NCBI GenBank assembly: GCA_028868855.1
Contig: JAGWTR010000002.1
Location: forward strand, 310,001 to 374,000
DNA length: 64,000 nt
Source: Burkholderiales bacterium
GTDB lineage: Bacteria > Pseudomonadota > Gammaproteobacteria > Burkholderiales > Burkholderiaceae_C
Reading direction: 5' to 3'
The position numbers and the translations under genes are program-made. Below, in pieces: positions 35,805 to 44,876 of the stretch; the stretch's first letter is position 1, and every line of letters begins with the position of its first letter. The notes under the pieces were generated by a model, which saw nothing but the letters and a program-made list of their open reading frames with translations, was not told the DNA's origin and did not search any database.

Positions 35805-38234
35805 ATGTCAGGACATCCCATTCTCCCTTCGGACCCCATCACTTTGCCGCTGCTGCCGCTGCGCGATGTGGTCGTCTTTCCCCACATGGTGATCCCGCTG
35901 TTTGTGGGGCGCCCCAAGTCCATCAAGGCCCTTGAAGCCGCAATGGAAGCCGGTCGTCAGATCATGCTGGTGGCCCAAAAAGCCGCCGGCAAGGACGAAC
36001 CGAAAGCCGAGGACATGTTCGAGATCGGCTGCGTCTCCAGCATCCTGCAGATGCTGAAGCTGCCCGATGGCACTGTGAAGGTGCTGGTCGAGGGCGTGCA
36101 GCGCGCTAATACCGCATCCATTGACGACTCCGGCGAGTTCTTCACCGCCGTGGCCGTGCCGGTGCAGCCTGAAGATGGGCTGACCCCCGAGGTCGAGGCC
36201 CTGCGCCGCGCCGTGACTCAGCAGTTTGACCAGTACGTCAAGCTCAACAAAAAGATTCCCCCAGAGATCCTCACGTCCATTTCCGGCATTGACGATGCGG
36301 GTCGTCTGGCCGACACCATTGCTGCCCACCTGCCTTTGAAGCTGGAGGCTAAGCAATCGGTGCTGGATTTGTTCTCGGTGTCCCAACGATTGGAAAAGCT
36401 GCTGGAACAGCTGGAACATGAGGTCGACATCCTGCAGGTTGAGAAGCGCATTCGTGGCCGCGTCAAGCGCCAGATGGAAAAGAGCCAGCGCGAGTATTAC
36501 CTCAACGAGCAGGTCAAGGCCATTCAAAAAGAACTGGGCGAAGGTGAAGAGGGCGCTGACATCGAAGAGCTGGTCAAGAAGGTCGAAGCTGCTCGCATGC
36601 CCAAAGAAGCCCGCAAGAAGGCCGATGCCGAGCTCAAGAAGCTTCGCCTGATGTCGCCTATGTCGGCTGAAGCCACTGTGGTGCGCAATTACATTGACAC
36701 GATCGTGGCACTGCCTTGGGCCAAGAAGACCAAGATCAAGCACGACCTGGCCAATGCCGAGGGGGTTTTGAACGAAGACCACTACGGCCTGGATAAAGTC
36801 AAGGAACGCATCCTTGAGTATCTTGCTGTGCAACAGCGCGTGGACAAGGTCAAGGCGCCGATCCTGTGTCTGGTTGGCCCTCCGGGCGTCGGCAAGACCT
36901 CGCTGGGGCAGTCGATTGCCCGCGCCACGGGGCGCAAGTTCGTTCGCATGGCGCTGGGGGGCATGCGTGACGAGGCCGAGATCCGCGGTCACCGCCGCAC
37001 CTACATTGGCTCCATGCCAGGTAAGGTGCTGCAGAGCTTGAGCAAGGTGGGCACACGCAATCCGCTGTTCCTGCTGGACGAGATCGACAAGCTGGGCATG
37101 GACTTCCGGGGCGACCCGTCCAGTGCCTTGCTGGAGGTGCTCGATCCTGAGCAAAACCATACCTTTGGCGACCATTACATCGAGGTCGATTTTGACTTGT
37201 CGGACGTGATGTTCGTGGCGACGTCCAACTCGTTGAACATCCCGCCCGCTTTGCTTGACCGCATGGAAGTGATCCGCTTGGCCGGTTACACCGAAGACGA
37301 AAAGGTGTCGATTGCCCGGACTTATTTGCTGCCCAAGCAGAGCAAGAACAACGGCGTCAAAGATACTGAAATGGATGTGCAGGAAAGCGCCATTCGTGGC
37401 GTGATCCGGTACTACACCCGGGAGGCTGGCGTGCGCTCGCTGGAACGTGAGATCTCCAAGATCTGCCGCAAGGTGGTTAAGGGCATCACGCTCAAGCAGT
37501 ACACGGGCAAGGTCGTCGTCACTGAGGACAACCTTAATGAATTCCTGGGCGTGCGTCGCTACGACTACGGTCAAGCGACCAAGGACAACCAGGTGGGGCA
37601 GGTGGTCGGCTTGGCTTGGACAGAAGTGGGCGGCGATTTGCTGACCATCGAAGCGGCAAGTATGCCTGGCAAGGGCGTCATCACTCGCACTGGTTCGCTG
37701 GGCGATGTGATGAAGGAGTCGGTCGAAGCTGCTCGGACAGTGGTGCGCAGTCGTGCTGCTCGCCTGGGGATCAAGGATGAGGCGTTTGAAAAACGCGACA
37801 TCCACATCCACGTGCCAGATGGCGCCACGCCCAAGGATGGGCCTAGTGCTGGTGCAGCTATGACAACGGCCTTGGTGTCGGTGCTCACGGGCATCCCGGT
37901 CAAGGCCAGTGTGGCGATGACGGGTGAAATCACCCTTCGCGGTGAGGTGACGGGTATCGGCGGTTTGAAGGAAAAACTGCTGGCCGCACACCGTGGTGGT
38001 ATCAAGACGGTGATCATTCCTGAAGAGAATGTCAAAGATCTCCAGGACATTCCCGAGAACGTCAAGAGCGCCATCGAGATCATCCCGGTGAAGTGGGTCG
38101 ACAAGGTGCTGGAAATCGCCCTGGAGCGTGTTCCACAGGCCTTGCCGGAAGAGGTGTCAAAGGTTGATGCCAAGCCCGATGTTGCGTCGGCTGCAGCACC
38201 GGCGGCGGCAACAACTGAGGCGGTCAAGCACTGA
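35805..38234 (+). CDS. lon: ATP-dependent protease Lon
   Basis: This 809-residue cytoplasmic protease combines a LonN substrate-recognition domain (residues 1-210), coiled coil, AAA+ module and serine-lysine protease domain. Walker A is [13 protein letters not shown] near residue 360 and Walker B is LFLLDEIDK. The catalytic serine is in [13 protein letters not shown] near residue 685 and the catalytic lysine in [14 protein letters not shown] near residue 728. The last 25 residues are an Ala-rich variable tail beyond the family's usual end. A sigma-32-like promoter sits directly upstream. The 727-codon antisense ORF is only its reverse-strand shadow. Confidence 0.98.
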   Translation: MSGHPILPSDPITLPLLPLRDVVVFPHMVIPLFVGRPKSIKALEAAMEAGRQIMLVAQKAAGKDEPKAEDMFEIGCVSSILQMLKLPDGTVKVLVEGVQRANTASIDDSGEFFTAVAVPVQPEDGLTPEVEALRRAVTQQFDQYVKLNKKIPPEILTSISGIDDAGRLADTIAAHLPLKLEAKQSVLDLFSVSQRLEKLLEQLEHEVDILQVEKRIRGRVKRQMEKSQREYYLNEQVKAIQKELGEGEEGADIEELVKKVEAARMPKEARKKADAELKKLRLMSPMSAEATVVRNYIDTIVALPWAKKTKIKHDLANAEGVLNEDHYGLDKVKERILEYLAVQQRVDKVKAPILCLVGPPGVGKTSLGQSIARATGRKFVRMALGGMRDEAEIRGHRRTYIGSMPGKVLQSLSKVGTRNPLFLLDEIDKLGMDFRGDPSSALLEVLDPEQNHTFGDHYIEVDFDLSDVMFVATSNSLNIPPALLDRMEVIRLAGYTEDEKVSIARTYLLPKQSKNNGVKDTEMDVQESAIRGVIRYYTREAGVRSLEREISKICRKVVKGITLKQYTGKVVVTEDNLNEFLGVRRYDYGQATKDNQVGQVVGLAWTEVGGDLLTIEAASMPGKGVITRTGSLGDVMKESVEAARTVVRSRAARLGIKDEAFEKRDIHIHVPDGATPKDGPSAGAAMTTALVSVLTGIPVKASVAMTGEITLRGEVTGIGGLKEKLLAAHRGGIKTVIIPEENVKDLQDIPENVKSAIEIIPVKWVDKVLEIALERVPQALPEEVSKVDAKPDVASAAAPAAATTEAVKH

Positions 38235-38351
38235 GTTTGTGATGTAAATAATCAGCGGGACCGAAGAAGGCCGTCAAAAGCGGTGTATAGTTCGGGTCTT
38301 CGCTGATTGCGGTACTTGCCACCAAGCAAGTGCACACAACGCAAGCGATAT

Positions 38352-38427
<76 letters not shown>

Positions 38428-38455
38428 GTTGCACAAACGTTGAGTTTGTATTGAA

Positions 38456-38487
38456 GGGAAGCCCAGTGAAAACAGGCTTCCCTTTTT
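38456..38487 (+). terminator. Terminator between tRNA-Gly and tRNA-Cys (unit 1)
   Basis: GGGAAGCC pairs with GGCTTCCC around an 11-base loop, followed by five T residues. The same stem occurs in the second Gly-Cys unit. Confidence 0.85.
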
Positions 38488-38499
38488 CGCAAAGTTGAT

Positions 38500-38573
38500 G
38501 GCGCGGTAGCAAAGCGGTTATGCGCCGGATTGCAAATCCGTCTAGCCCGGTTCGACTCCGGGCCGCGCCTCCA
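38500..38573 (+). tRNA. tRNA-Cys(GCA), copy 1
   Basis: This 74-nt tRNA has acceptor stem GGCGCGG/CCGCGCC, discriminator T, encoded CCA, anticodon loop TTGCAAA and a perfect T stem CCCGG/CCGGG. It lies 12 bp after the preceding terminator's T run. Confidence 0.96.
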
Positions 38574-38581
38574 TGAACAAT

Positions 38582-38614
38582 AAACCCACCAGTGCTTGCG
38601 CGTTGGTGGGTTTT
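38582..38614. terminator. Terminator between tRNA-Cys and the opposing tRNA-Leu
   Basis: AAACCCACCA and TGGTGGGTTT form a 10-bp stem with a 12-base loop and T residues on the plus side. It could also end transcription of tRNA-Leu(UAA) from the minus strand. Confidence 0.8.
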
Positions 38615-38619
38615 GTCTT

Positions 38620-38712
38620 TGGTGCCCCGAACCGGAATCGAACCGGTACGCCCCCTCACGGGAAAGCGGCGGATTTTAAGTCCGCTGTGTCTACCAGTTT
38701 CACCACCGGGGC
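38620..38712 (-). tRNA. tRNA-Leu(UAA)
   Basis: This 93-nt type II tRNA has acceptor stem GCCCCGG/TCGGGGC (one G-T pair), encoded CCA and anticodon loop CTTAAAA giving UAA. The variable arm is about 21 nt, longer than the 15 nt or so of E. coli tRNA-Leu(UAA). TACACT on the minus strand (38727-38732) may be its -10. It lies in opposite orientation between two tRNA-Gly/tRNA-Cys units. Confidence 0.95.
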
Positions 38713-38813
38713 CACACACGGGCGTGAGTGTAATCGTTCTGGCATCCGCGCTAGCGATTGCAGCGCGGTCGCTGGATGGGGCGTCGCCCCGTTTTTAAAG
38801 ACTTCCGGCCTGC

Positions 38814-38843
38814 TTGCAGGAATGGTCAAAAAATGTGTATACT
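38814..38843 (+). promoter_or_regulatory. Promoter of the second tRNA-Gly
   Basis: TTGCAG at 38814-38819 and TATACT at 38838-38843 are separated by 18 bp, and TGTG precedes the -10. The -10 ends 36 bp before the tRNA. Confidence 0.65.
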
Positions 38844-38879
38844 AGTCGTCTTGATTGCTGCTTTGCAGTTATTCAATGT

Positions 38880-38955
<76 letters not shown>

Positions 38956-38986
38956 GATTCTTGAAGATCCGAGAAAACCCATCAAA

Positions 38987-39021
38987 GGGAAGCCCCGTGA
39001 ATACACAGGCTTCCCTTTTTT
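38987..39021 (+). terminator. Terminator between tRNA-Gly and tRNA-Cys (unit 2)
   Basis: GGGAAGCC pairs with GGCTTCCC around a 13-base loop, followed by six T residues. The stem is identical to that of unit 1 while the loop differs. Confidence 0.85.
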
Positions 39022-39042
39022 GTCAGAATTTCCAAAATTCGT

Positions 39043-39116
39043 GGCGCGGTAGCAAAGCGGTTATGCACCGGATTGCAAATCCGTGTAGGTCGGTTCGACT
39101 CCGGCCCGCGCCTCCA
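39043..39116 (+). tRNA. tRNA-Cys(GCA), copy 2
   Basis: This 74-nt copy differs from copy 1 at several positions: GCACCGG for GCGCCGG after the D arm, and GTAGGT for CTAGCC at the variable loop and T stem. The T stem becomes GTCGG/CCGGC, with one T-G pair. The anticodon GCA and acceptor stem are unchanged, so it should still be functional. Confidence 0.94.
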
Positions 39117-39234
39117 TCACGCGCCTATTGTGACGAGACGGCCTCAAAGTGAGCGCCGACCTTGGCATGCAACGCTTCTCCCTTTGGGTCAAATTCCCGA
39201 TGTGATGTCGGTGGATTCTTGGGCGCAATGCCCA

Positions 39235-40083
39235 TCAAGCCACGTCAAGCGGCAAGGACTCAGCGTGGAGTGGCCACTGAAGCCAGTTCTGGGCCACCGC
39301 GCTGAGGTGGGATGCCTGTCCCGATGTCCACAACTGGATGCTTGGAGTCGGTGAGGCTTTGTTCTCGCATTCAAGTTTGGCCGCGATGCGGGCGGTGTGT
39401 CGAGCCACCGCCTCGGCGGTATCCACCAAGTGCACGCTGTCGCCCATTTCTTGTTGGATCAGTGGGATGACGAAAGGATAGTGCGTGCAGCCCAGCACCA
39501 CGGTGTCTACCTGCGCCTGGCGCAGTGGTTCACAGAACTGCTTGATGAGCGCCCGCAGGTGTGGGCTGTCCAGCGCTCCTCGTTCTATTTCCTTGGCCAG
39601 GCCAGGGCAGGCCTGCAGTACGAGTTCTGCATTGTTGCTGTGGTTCTGCACCAGGTGCTGAAATTTATTGCTGTCCAGTGTGCGGGGGGTTGCCAGCACC
39701 CCGATGCGGTGGTTTCGAGACAAGGCGACGGCCGGTTTCACGCCTGGCTCCACCCCCACTACCGGCAGGGCGGCCAAGTGCTGTCGGAGGGTGGCAACGG
39801 CGGCTGCCGTGGCAGTGTTGCAGGCCACCACCAAAATCTGAGCGCCCTGGGACACCAGGAAGTCGCCGATGATGGCCGAACGCCGGATGATGAAGGCTTC
39901 GTCCCGCTCGCCGTATGGGGCATGGGCTGAGTCGGCCACGTACATCAGGTGCGCGGACGGCAGGTGATGATGGATGGCCCGCAGCACCGACAAGCCGCCC
40001 AAACCGGAGTCGAACACCCCAATGTGCAGACCCGTTCCGTCGGGTGGGTTGTTCTGAGTACTTTGGGCAGAAGTCAAAATCAT
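39235..40083 (-). CDS. murI: Glutamate racemase
   Basis: This 282-residue cytosolic enzyme makes D-glutamate for peptidoglycan. The first catalytic cysteine is in VVACNTATAAA near residue 88 and the second in VLGCTHYPF near residue 200. The N-terminal IGVFDSGLGGLSVLRAI and YVADSAHAPYGER segments are diagnostic. The start at 40083 gives a 20-residue N-terminal extension before the conserved core; no better start is visible. It is divergent from etfB and downstream of no operon partner. Confidence 0.97.
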   Translation of the reverse strand: MILTSAQSTQNNPPDGTGLHIGVFDSGLGGLSVLRAIHHHLPSAHLMYVADSAHAPYGERDEAFIIRRSAIIGDFLVSQGAQILVVACNTATAAAVATLRQHLAALPVVGVEPGVKPAVALSRNHRIGVLATPRTLDSNKFQHLVQNHSNNAELVLQACPGLAKEIERGALDSPHLRALIKQFCEPLRQAQVDTVVLGCTHYPFVIPLIQQEMGDSVHLVDTAEAVARHTARIAAKLECENKASPTPSIQLWTSGQASHLSAVAQNWLQWPLHAESLPLDVA

Positions 40084-40158
40084 GGGCGCGATTGTGGGGG
40101 CAGCATATTTTCCTCTGAACAGGGGGGCTAATGGCTACCGTCCGACGTGAACTCAAGC

Positions 40159-40164
40159 TAGAAT
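40159..40164 (+). promoter_or_regulatory. Putative -10 element of the etfBA operon
   Basis: TAGAAT is the best -10 hexamer in the 150-bp murI-etfB gap, 70 bp before etfB. The -35 is poor. The same hexamer precedes tRNA-Leu(UAG). Confidence 0.4.
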
Positions 40165-40233
40165 CGAACGATCGTGCTTTTTTGAGCATGTTTTTTTCTC
40201 ATTCACTATTCCTATGACGCAGGAGAACAACGC

Positions 40234-40983
40234 ATGAAGGTTCTGGTTCCGGTCAAACGAGTTGTTGACTACAACGTGAAAGTCCGCGTGAAGTCCGACG
40301 GCTCCGGTGTCGACATCGCCAACGTCAAGATGAGCATGAACCCCTTCGACGAAATCGCCGTCGAAGAGGCCACTCGCCTGAAAGAAAAGGGCATCGTCAC
40401 TGAAATCATCGCCGTCTCGGTGGGCGTGGCTCAATGCCAGGAAACCCTGCGCACGGCCATGGCCATCGGCGCTGATCGCGGGATCCTGGTCGAAACCGAC
40501 TCTGAAGTGCAGCCCCTGGCCGTGGCCAAGATCCTGGCGGCCCTGGTTGCCAAGGAAAAGCCCGACCTGATCATCCTCGGCAAGCAAGCCATCGATGACG
40601 ACAGCAACCAGACCGGCCAGATGCTGGCCGCGCTGACGGGTCTGCCCCAAGCCACCTTCGCCTCGAAGGTTGAAGTGGCCGATGGCGCTGCCTCGGTGAC
40701 CCGCGAAGTCGACGGCGGCCTGGAAACGCTCAAGCTCAAGCTGCCTGCGGTGATTACCACCGACTTGCGCCTGAACGAGCCGCGCTACGTCACGCTGCCC
40801 AACATCATGAAGGCCAAGAAAAAGCCCCTGGAAACGGTCAAGCCGGCCGATCTGGGTGTGGACGTGGCTTCGCGTATCAAGACCCTGAGTGTGGCCGAGC
40901 CGGCCAAGCGTTCTGCGGGCATCAAGGTGGCTGACGTGGCCACCCTGGTGGACAAGCTCAAGAACGTTGCCAAAGTGATCTGA
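40234..40983 (+). CDS. etfB: Electron transfer flavoprotein beta subunit
   Basis: This 249-residue subunit pairs with EtfA to carry electrons from acyl-CoA dehydrogenases to ETF-ubiquinone oxidoreductase. It begins [20 protein letters not shown], has the AMP-binding segment [28 protein letters not shown] and the EtfB signature [31 protein letters not shown] near residues 150-190. A GGAG ribosome-binding site precedes the ATG. etfA follows after 13 bp. Confidence 0.98.
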   Translation: MKVLVPVKRVVDYNVKVRVKSDGSGVDIANVKMSMNPFDEIAVEEATRLKEKGIVTEIIAVSVGVAQCQETLRTAMAIGADRGILVETDSEVQPLAVAKILAALVAKEKPDLIILGKQAIDDDSNQTGQMLAALTGLPQATFASKVEVADGAASVTREVDGGLETLKLKLPAVITTDLRLNEPRYVTLPNIMKAKKKPLETVKPADLGVDVASRIKTLSVAEPAKRSAGIKVADVATLVDKLKNVAKVI

Positions 40984-40996
40984 GGAGACAACAACC

Positions 40997-41929
40997 ATGA
41001 CCGCTCTCGTCATTGCTGAACACGACAACACCCACATCAAGGGTGCTACGTTCAACACCATCACCGCTGCCAAGCAAGCCGGTGGTGATGTGCACGTCCT
41101 GGTGGCTGGCGCCAATGCCGGTGCTGCCGCTGCCGCTGCTGCCCAAATCGCTGGTGTGACCAAGGTGCTGCACGCTGACGGCGCCCAATTCGCCGACGGT
41201 TTGGCCGAAAACGTGGCCGCCCAAGTGCTGGCCGTGGCCTCTGGCTACAGCCACCTGTTCTTCCCAGCCACTGCCTACGGCAAAAACGTGTCGCCTCGCG
41301 TCGCAGCCAAGCTGGACGTGGCCCAGGTGTCTGAGATCTCCAAGGTCATCAGCGCCGACACGTTCGAGCGTCCCATCTACGCAGGCAATGCCATCGCCAC
41401 AGTGCAAAGCACGGACGCCGTCAAGGTCGTCACCGTGCGCGCCACGGGCTTTGATGCGGCGGCTGCCACGGGTGGTTCGGCTGCGGTGGAATCCGTTGCG
41501 GCTGTGGCCGACAGCGGCACCTCCAGCTTTGTGGCCCGTGAAGTCACCAAGAACGATCGTCCTGAGCTGACCGCAGCCAAGATCATCGTCTCGGGTGGAC
41601 GTGCCCTGGGTTCAAGCGACAAGTTCAATGAAGTGCTGACCCCCTTGGCCGACAAACTGGGTGCTGCTCTGGGTGCCAGCCGCGCTGCGGTTGACGCTGG
41701 CTACGCGCCCAATGACTGGCAAGTGGGTCAGACCGGCAAGATCGTTGCGCCTCAGTTGTATGTGGCCGTCGGTATTTCCGGTGCTATCCAGCACTTGGCC
41801 GGCATGAAGGACTCCAAGGTGATCGTCGCGATCAACAAGGATCCGGAAGCCCCGATCTTCCAAGTGGCTGACTTTGGCCTGGAAGCTGACCTGTTCACGG
41901 CAGTGCCGGAACTGATCAAGGCCCTGTGA
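40997..41929 (+). CDS. etfA: Electron transfer flavoprotein alpha subunit
   Basis: This 310-residue FAD-binding subunit has an N-terminal domain that contacts EtfB and a C-terminal FAD domain. The signature is complete: [73 protein letters not shown]. The etfBA pair directly precedes an acyl-CoA dehydrogenase, its likely electron donor. Confidence 0.98.
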   Translation: MTALVIAEHDNTHIKGATFNTITAAKQAGGDVHVLVAGANAGAAAAAAAQIAGVTKVLHADGAQFADGLAENVAAQVLAVASGYSHLFFPATAYGKNVSPRVAAKLDVAQVSEISKVISADTFERPIYAGNAIATVQSTDAVKVVTVRATGFDAAAATGGSAAVESVAAVADSGTSSFVAREVTKNDRPELTAAKIIVSGGRALGSSDKFNEVLTPLADKLGAALGASRAAVDAGYAPNDWQVGQTGKIVAPQLYVAVGISGAIQHLAGMKDSKVIVAINKDPEAPIFQVADFGLEADLFTAVPELIKAL

Positions 41930-41968
41930 TTCATAGGCAGACGACCTTGTCTGACTGATTTGCCTTTT

Positions 41969-41996
41969 GGGGGCGTCTTACAAGGCGCCCCCTTTG
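41969..41996 (+). terminator. GC-rich hairpin after etfA
   Basis: GGGGGCG and CGCCCCC pair around a 10-base loop and are followed only by TTTGT. It may be a partial terminator or processing hairpin that reduces read-through into the acyl-CoA dehydrogenase gene. Confidence 0.5.
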
Positions 41997-42009
41997 TCGT
42001 TATCGGAGA

Positions 42010-43821
42010 ATGAACATGACTTTTCGCGCCCCCGTCAAAGACCAACTCTTTTGCATGAAAGAGCTGGCTGGCCTGGACAAGATTGCCCAGATCCCTGGCT
42101 TTGAAGAAGCGGGCTATGAGACCGCTCAAGCCGTGTTGGAAGAAGCTGCGAAGTTCAACGAAGCGGTTGTCGCACCCCTGAACTGGAGCGGCGACCAGGA
42201 CCACGGTTCATGGGACGACGGTGTGGTGCGGGCTTCGGCGGGCTTCAAGGAGGCCTACAAGGCCCTGACCGAAGCCGGCTGGCACGGTCTGCAGCAGCCG
42301 ACTCAATACGGCGGCCAAGGCCTGCCCAAGACCATCGGTTCGGCCTGCCTGGAAATGACCATGGCGGCCAACCTGAGCTTTTCGCTGTGTTCCATCCTGA
42401 CCACGGGCGCCATCGAGGCCCTGATGACGGCAGGCAGCGACGAGCTCAAGACGCGCTACATCCCCAAGATGATCGAAGGCCCCTGGACGGGCACGATGAA
42501 CCTGACCGAGCCGCAAGCAGGCTCTGACTTGGCCTTGGTTCGCTCCAAGGCGGTCAAACAAGACGACGGCACCTACCGCATCTCCGGCCAGAAAATCTTC
42601 ATCACCTGGGGTGAGCACGACATGGTCGAGAACATCGTCCATCTGGTGCTGGCCCGCACGCCAGATGCGCCCGAAGGCGTCAAGGGCATCAGCCTGTTCG
42701 TGGTGCCGAAGTTCCTGGTCAACGAAGACGGCTCGCTGGGTAAACGCAACGACGTGTATTGCGCCTCCATCGAAGAAAAGCTGGGCATCAAGGCTTCGCC
42801 GACGGCGGTGCTGGTTTTTGGCGATGACAAGGGCGCAGTGGGTCCTGGTGCCATTGGCTACCTCGTGGGCGAAGAAAACCGCGGCCTGGAATACATGTTC
42901 ATCATGATGAACGCGGCCCGCTACGATGTCGGCATGCAAGGCATTGCCGTGTCTGAGCGCGCTTACCAGCACGCTGTCGCCTACGCCAAGGACCGCATCC
43001 AGTCGCGTCCTGTCGATGGTTCGCAGCCTGGCTCGGCCGCGATCATTCATCACCCCGATGTCAAGCGCATGCTGATGACCATGCGCGCGCTGATCGAAGG
43101 AGCCCGCGCGATGGCGCTGGTGGGCGCTGCGGCCTACGACACGGCTCACCACCACCCCGACGCCGAAGTGGCCAAGCAAGCTCAATCTTTCTACGAGTTC
43201 CTGGTGCCGCTGATCAAGGGCTTCAGCACTGAAAACTCGGTTGAAGTGACCTCGCTGGGCGTGCAAGTGCATGGTGGCATGGGCTTCATCGAAGAAACAG
43301 GTGCGGCTCAGTACTACCGTGATGCCCGCATCCTGCCGATCTACGAAGGCACGACTGCCATCCAGGCCAATGACCTGGTCGGTCGCAAGACGGCACGCGA
43401 TCGCGGTGCCATGGCCAAGTCCATCGCCGCTCAGATCGCTGACGTCGAGGGCCAACTGGCTGCCCGCGACAGCGCTGCCGGCAAGAAGCTGGGGCTGCAA
43501 CTGAAGGCGGCTCGTGAGTCCTTCCTGCAGGTGGTGGAGTTCGTGCTGGCCAACGTCAAGACCAACCCCAACGCCGCGTTTGCAGGCTCCGTGCCTTACC
43601 TGATGCTGAGCGCCAATCTGGTGTCTGGCTGGCAGATGGCCCGTGCCCTGATCGTGGCCGAGGACAAGCTGGCCGTGGGTGAAGATGCCGCCTTCATGAC
43701 GGCCAAGATTGCGACCGCCCGTTTCTACGGTGATCACATCTTGGCTCGTGTGACGTCGCTGCGCGATTCGATCCTGACCGGTGGTGAGAGCGTGACCGCC
43801 ATGCCTTTGGACGCCTTCTGA
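42010..43821 (+). CDS. Acyl-CoA dehydrogenase (long form with C-terminal domain)
   Basis: This 603-residue flavoprotein oxidises an acyl-CoA to the 2-enoyl-CoA and passes electrons to ETF, encoded directly upstream. It has an N-terminal helical extension, [19 protein letters not shown] in the FAD-binding middle domain near residue 165, and a C-terminal helical domain with [35 protein letters not shown] near residues 418-452. A further 130-residue C-terminal domain follows, as in the DmdC/FadE-type long dehydrogenases. ATGs at 42010 and 42016 are both possible starts. The chain-length preference is not evident. A strong terminator follows. Confidence 0.95.
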   Translation: MNMTFRAPVKDQLFCMKELAGLDKIAQIPGFEEAGYETAQAVLEEAAKFNEAVVAPLNWSGDQDHGSWDDGVVRASAGFKEAYKALTEAGWHGLQQPTQYGGQGLPKTIGSACLEMTMAANLSFSLCSILTTGAIEALMTAGSDELKTRYIPKMIEGPWTGTMNLTEPQAGSDLALVRSKAVKQDDGTYRISGQKIFITWGEHDMVENIVHLVLARTPDAPEGVKGISLFVVPKFLVNEDGSLGKRNDVYCASIEEKLGIKASPTAVLVFGDDKGAVGPGAIGYLVGEENRGLEYMFIMMNAARYDVGMQGIAVSERAYQHAVAYAKDRIQSRPVDGSQPGSAAIIHHPDVKRMLMTMRALIEGARAMALVGAAAYDTAHHHPDAEVAKQAQSFYEFLVPLIKGFSTENSVEVTSLGVQVHGGMGFIEETGAAQYYRDARILPIYEGTTAIQANDLVGRKTARDRGAMAKSIAAQIADVEGQLAARDSAAGKKLGLQLKAARESFLQVVEFVLANVKTNPNAAFAGSVPYLMLSANLVSGWQMARALIVAEDKLAVGEDAAFMTAKIATARFYGDHILARVTSLRDSILTGGESVTAMPLDAF

Positions 43822-43834
43822 TCGATCCATCAAG

Positions 43835-43875
43835 GACGCCCCACTGGCTCATGCCGGTGAGGGCGTCTTTTTTTT
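43835..43875 (+). terminator. Intrinsic terminator after the acyl-CoA dehydrogenase
   Basis: GACGCCC and GGGCGTC pair across a 19-base region that can itself fold, followed by eight T residues. Confidence 0.88.
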
Positions 43876-43893
43876 GATACTGAGGAAACAACC

Positions 43894-44853
43894 ATGCCAT
43901 TGCCCGAAGTGCTCAAGCGCGTTCAGTTTCCCGTCATTGCCTCGCCGATGTTCATCCTCAGCGTGCCCGCGCTGGTGATTGCACAGTGCCAAGCGGGTGT
44001 GGTGGGGTCGATGCCCTCGCTCAATGCCCGCCCGGCGTCGCAGCTGGACGACTGGTTGGCCGAGATCACCGAAACGCTGGCCGCCTACAACGCCGCCAAT
44101 CCTGATCGGCCCGCAGCGCCGTTTGCCATTAACCAGATCGTGCACAAGAGCAACGATCGGCTTGAGCAGGACCTGGCGTTGTGCGTGAAGTACAAGGTGC
44201 CGCTGGTCATCACTTCGTTGGGCGCGCGCACTGATGTGAATGAGGCCGTGCACAGTTACGGTGGCCTTGTCATGCATGACATCATCAACAACAAGTTCGC
44301 GCGTAAGGCAATCGAGAAGGGCGCTGATGGCCTGATCGCGGTGGCGGCGGGTGCGGGCGGCCACGCGGGCACCATCAGCCCTTTTGCGCTGATTCAGGAA
44401 ATTCGCGAGTGGTTTGAAGGGCCGCTGGCCTTGTCGGGCGCCATCGCCACGGGGCGTGGCGTGCTGGCCGCACAAGCCATGGGCGCTGACTTTGCCTACA
44501 TTGGCTCGGCCTTCATTGCCACGCACGAAGCGCGTGCGGCCGAGGCCTACAAGCAGATGGTGGTCGATAGCAACAGCCAGGACATCGTCTACAGCAGCCA
44601 GTTCACGGGCGTGAACGGAAACTACCTGCGCGGCTCCATCAGCAATGCCGGATTGGACCCGGATAAGCTGGCCATTGGCGATCCGTCGCAAATGACCTTC
44701 GGTAGTGGTGGTGACAGCGCCGCCAAAGTCTGGAAGGATATCTGGGGCTGCGGCCAGGGCATTGGCGCGGTCAAAAAGGTCGTGCCGGTGAGTGAGTTGG
44801 TGGCGCGCCTGAAGGCAGAGTATGAAGAGGCCCGCCAGCGCCTTTGCCGGTAA
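43894..44853 (+). CDS. Nitronate monooxygenase (2-nitropropane dioxygenase family)
   Basis: This 319-residue FMN-dependent TIM-barrel enzyme would oxidise alkyl nitronates. Conserved parts are the N-terminal FPVIASPMFILSVPALVIAQCQAGVVGSMPS, the phosphate-binding VAAGAGGHAGTISPFAL near residue 150 and GALAxSGAIATGRGVLAAQAMGADFAYIGSAFIATHEA-type segment near residues 178-212. The gene begins 19 bp after the terminator, so it may rely on read-through or a promoter within the upstream gene. Its placement beside an acyl-CoA dehydrogenase recurs in this order, but a shared pathway is not proven. Confidence 0.93.
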   Translation: MPLPEVLKRVQFPVIASPMFILSVPALVIAQCQAGVVGSMPSLNARPASQLDDWLAEITETLAAYNAANPDRPAAPFAINQIVHKSNDRLEQDLALCVKYKVPLVITSLGARTDVNEAVHSYGGLVMHDIINNKFARKAIEKGADGLIAVAAGAGGHAGTISPFALIQEIREWFEGPLALSGAIATGRGVLAAQAMGADFAYIGSAFIATHEARAAEAYKQMVVDSNSQDIVYSSQFTGVNGNYLRGSISNAGLDPDKLAIGDPSQMTFGSGGDSAAKVWKDIWGCGQGIGAVKKVVPVSELVARLKAEYEEARQRLCR

Positions 44854-44876
44854 GTTGTCGGTGCCCTGATGCTGTG

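Noticed and set aside
35808-37991. 727-codon minus-strand ORF opposite lon
   Set aside because: It is exactly antisense to lon, whose motifs are complete; the long frame is a by-product of GC-rich codon use.
42208-43833. 541-codon minus-strand ORF opposite the acyl-CoA dehydrogenase
   Set aside because: The plus-strand gene has all family motifs, and the antisense product is His/Gln-rich without recognisable domains.
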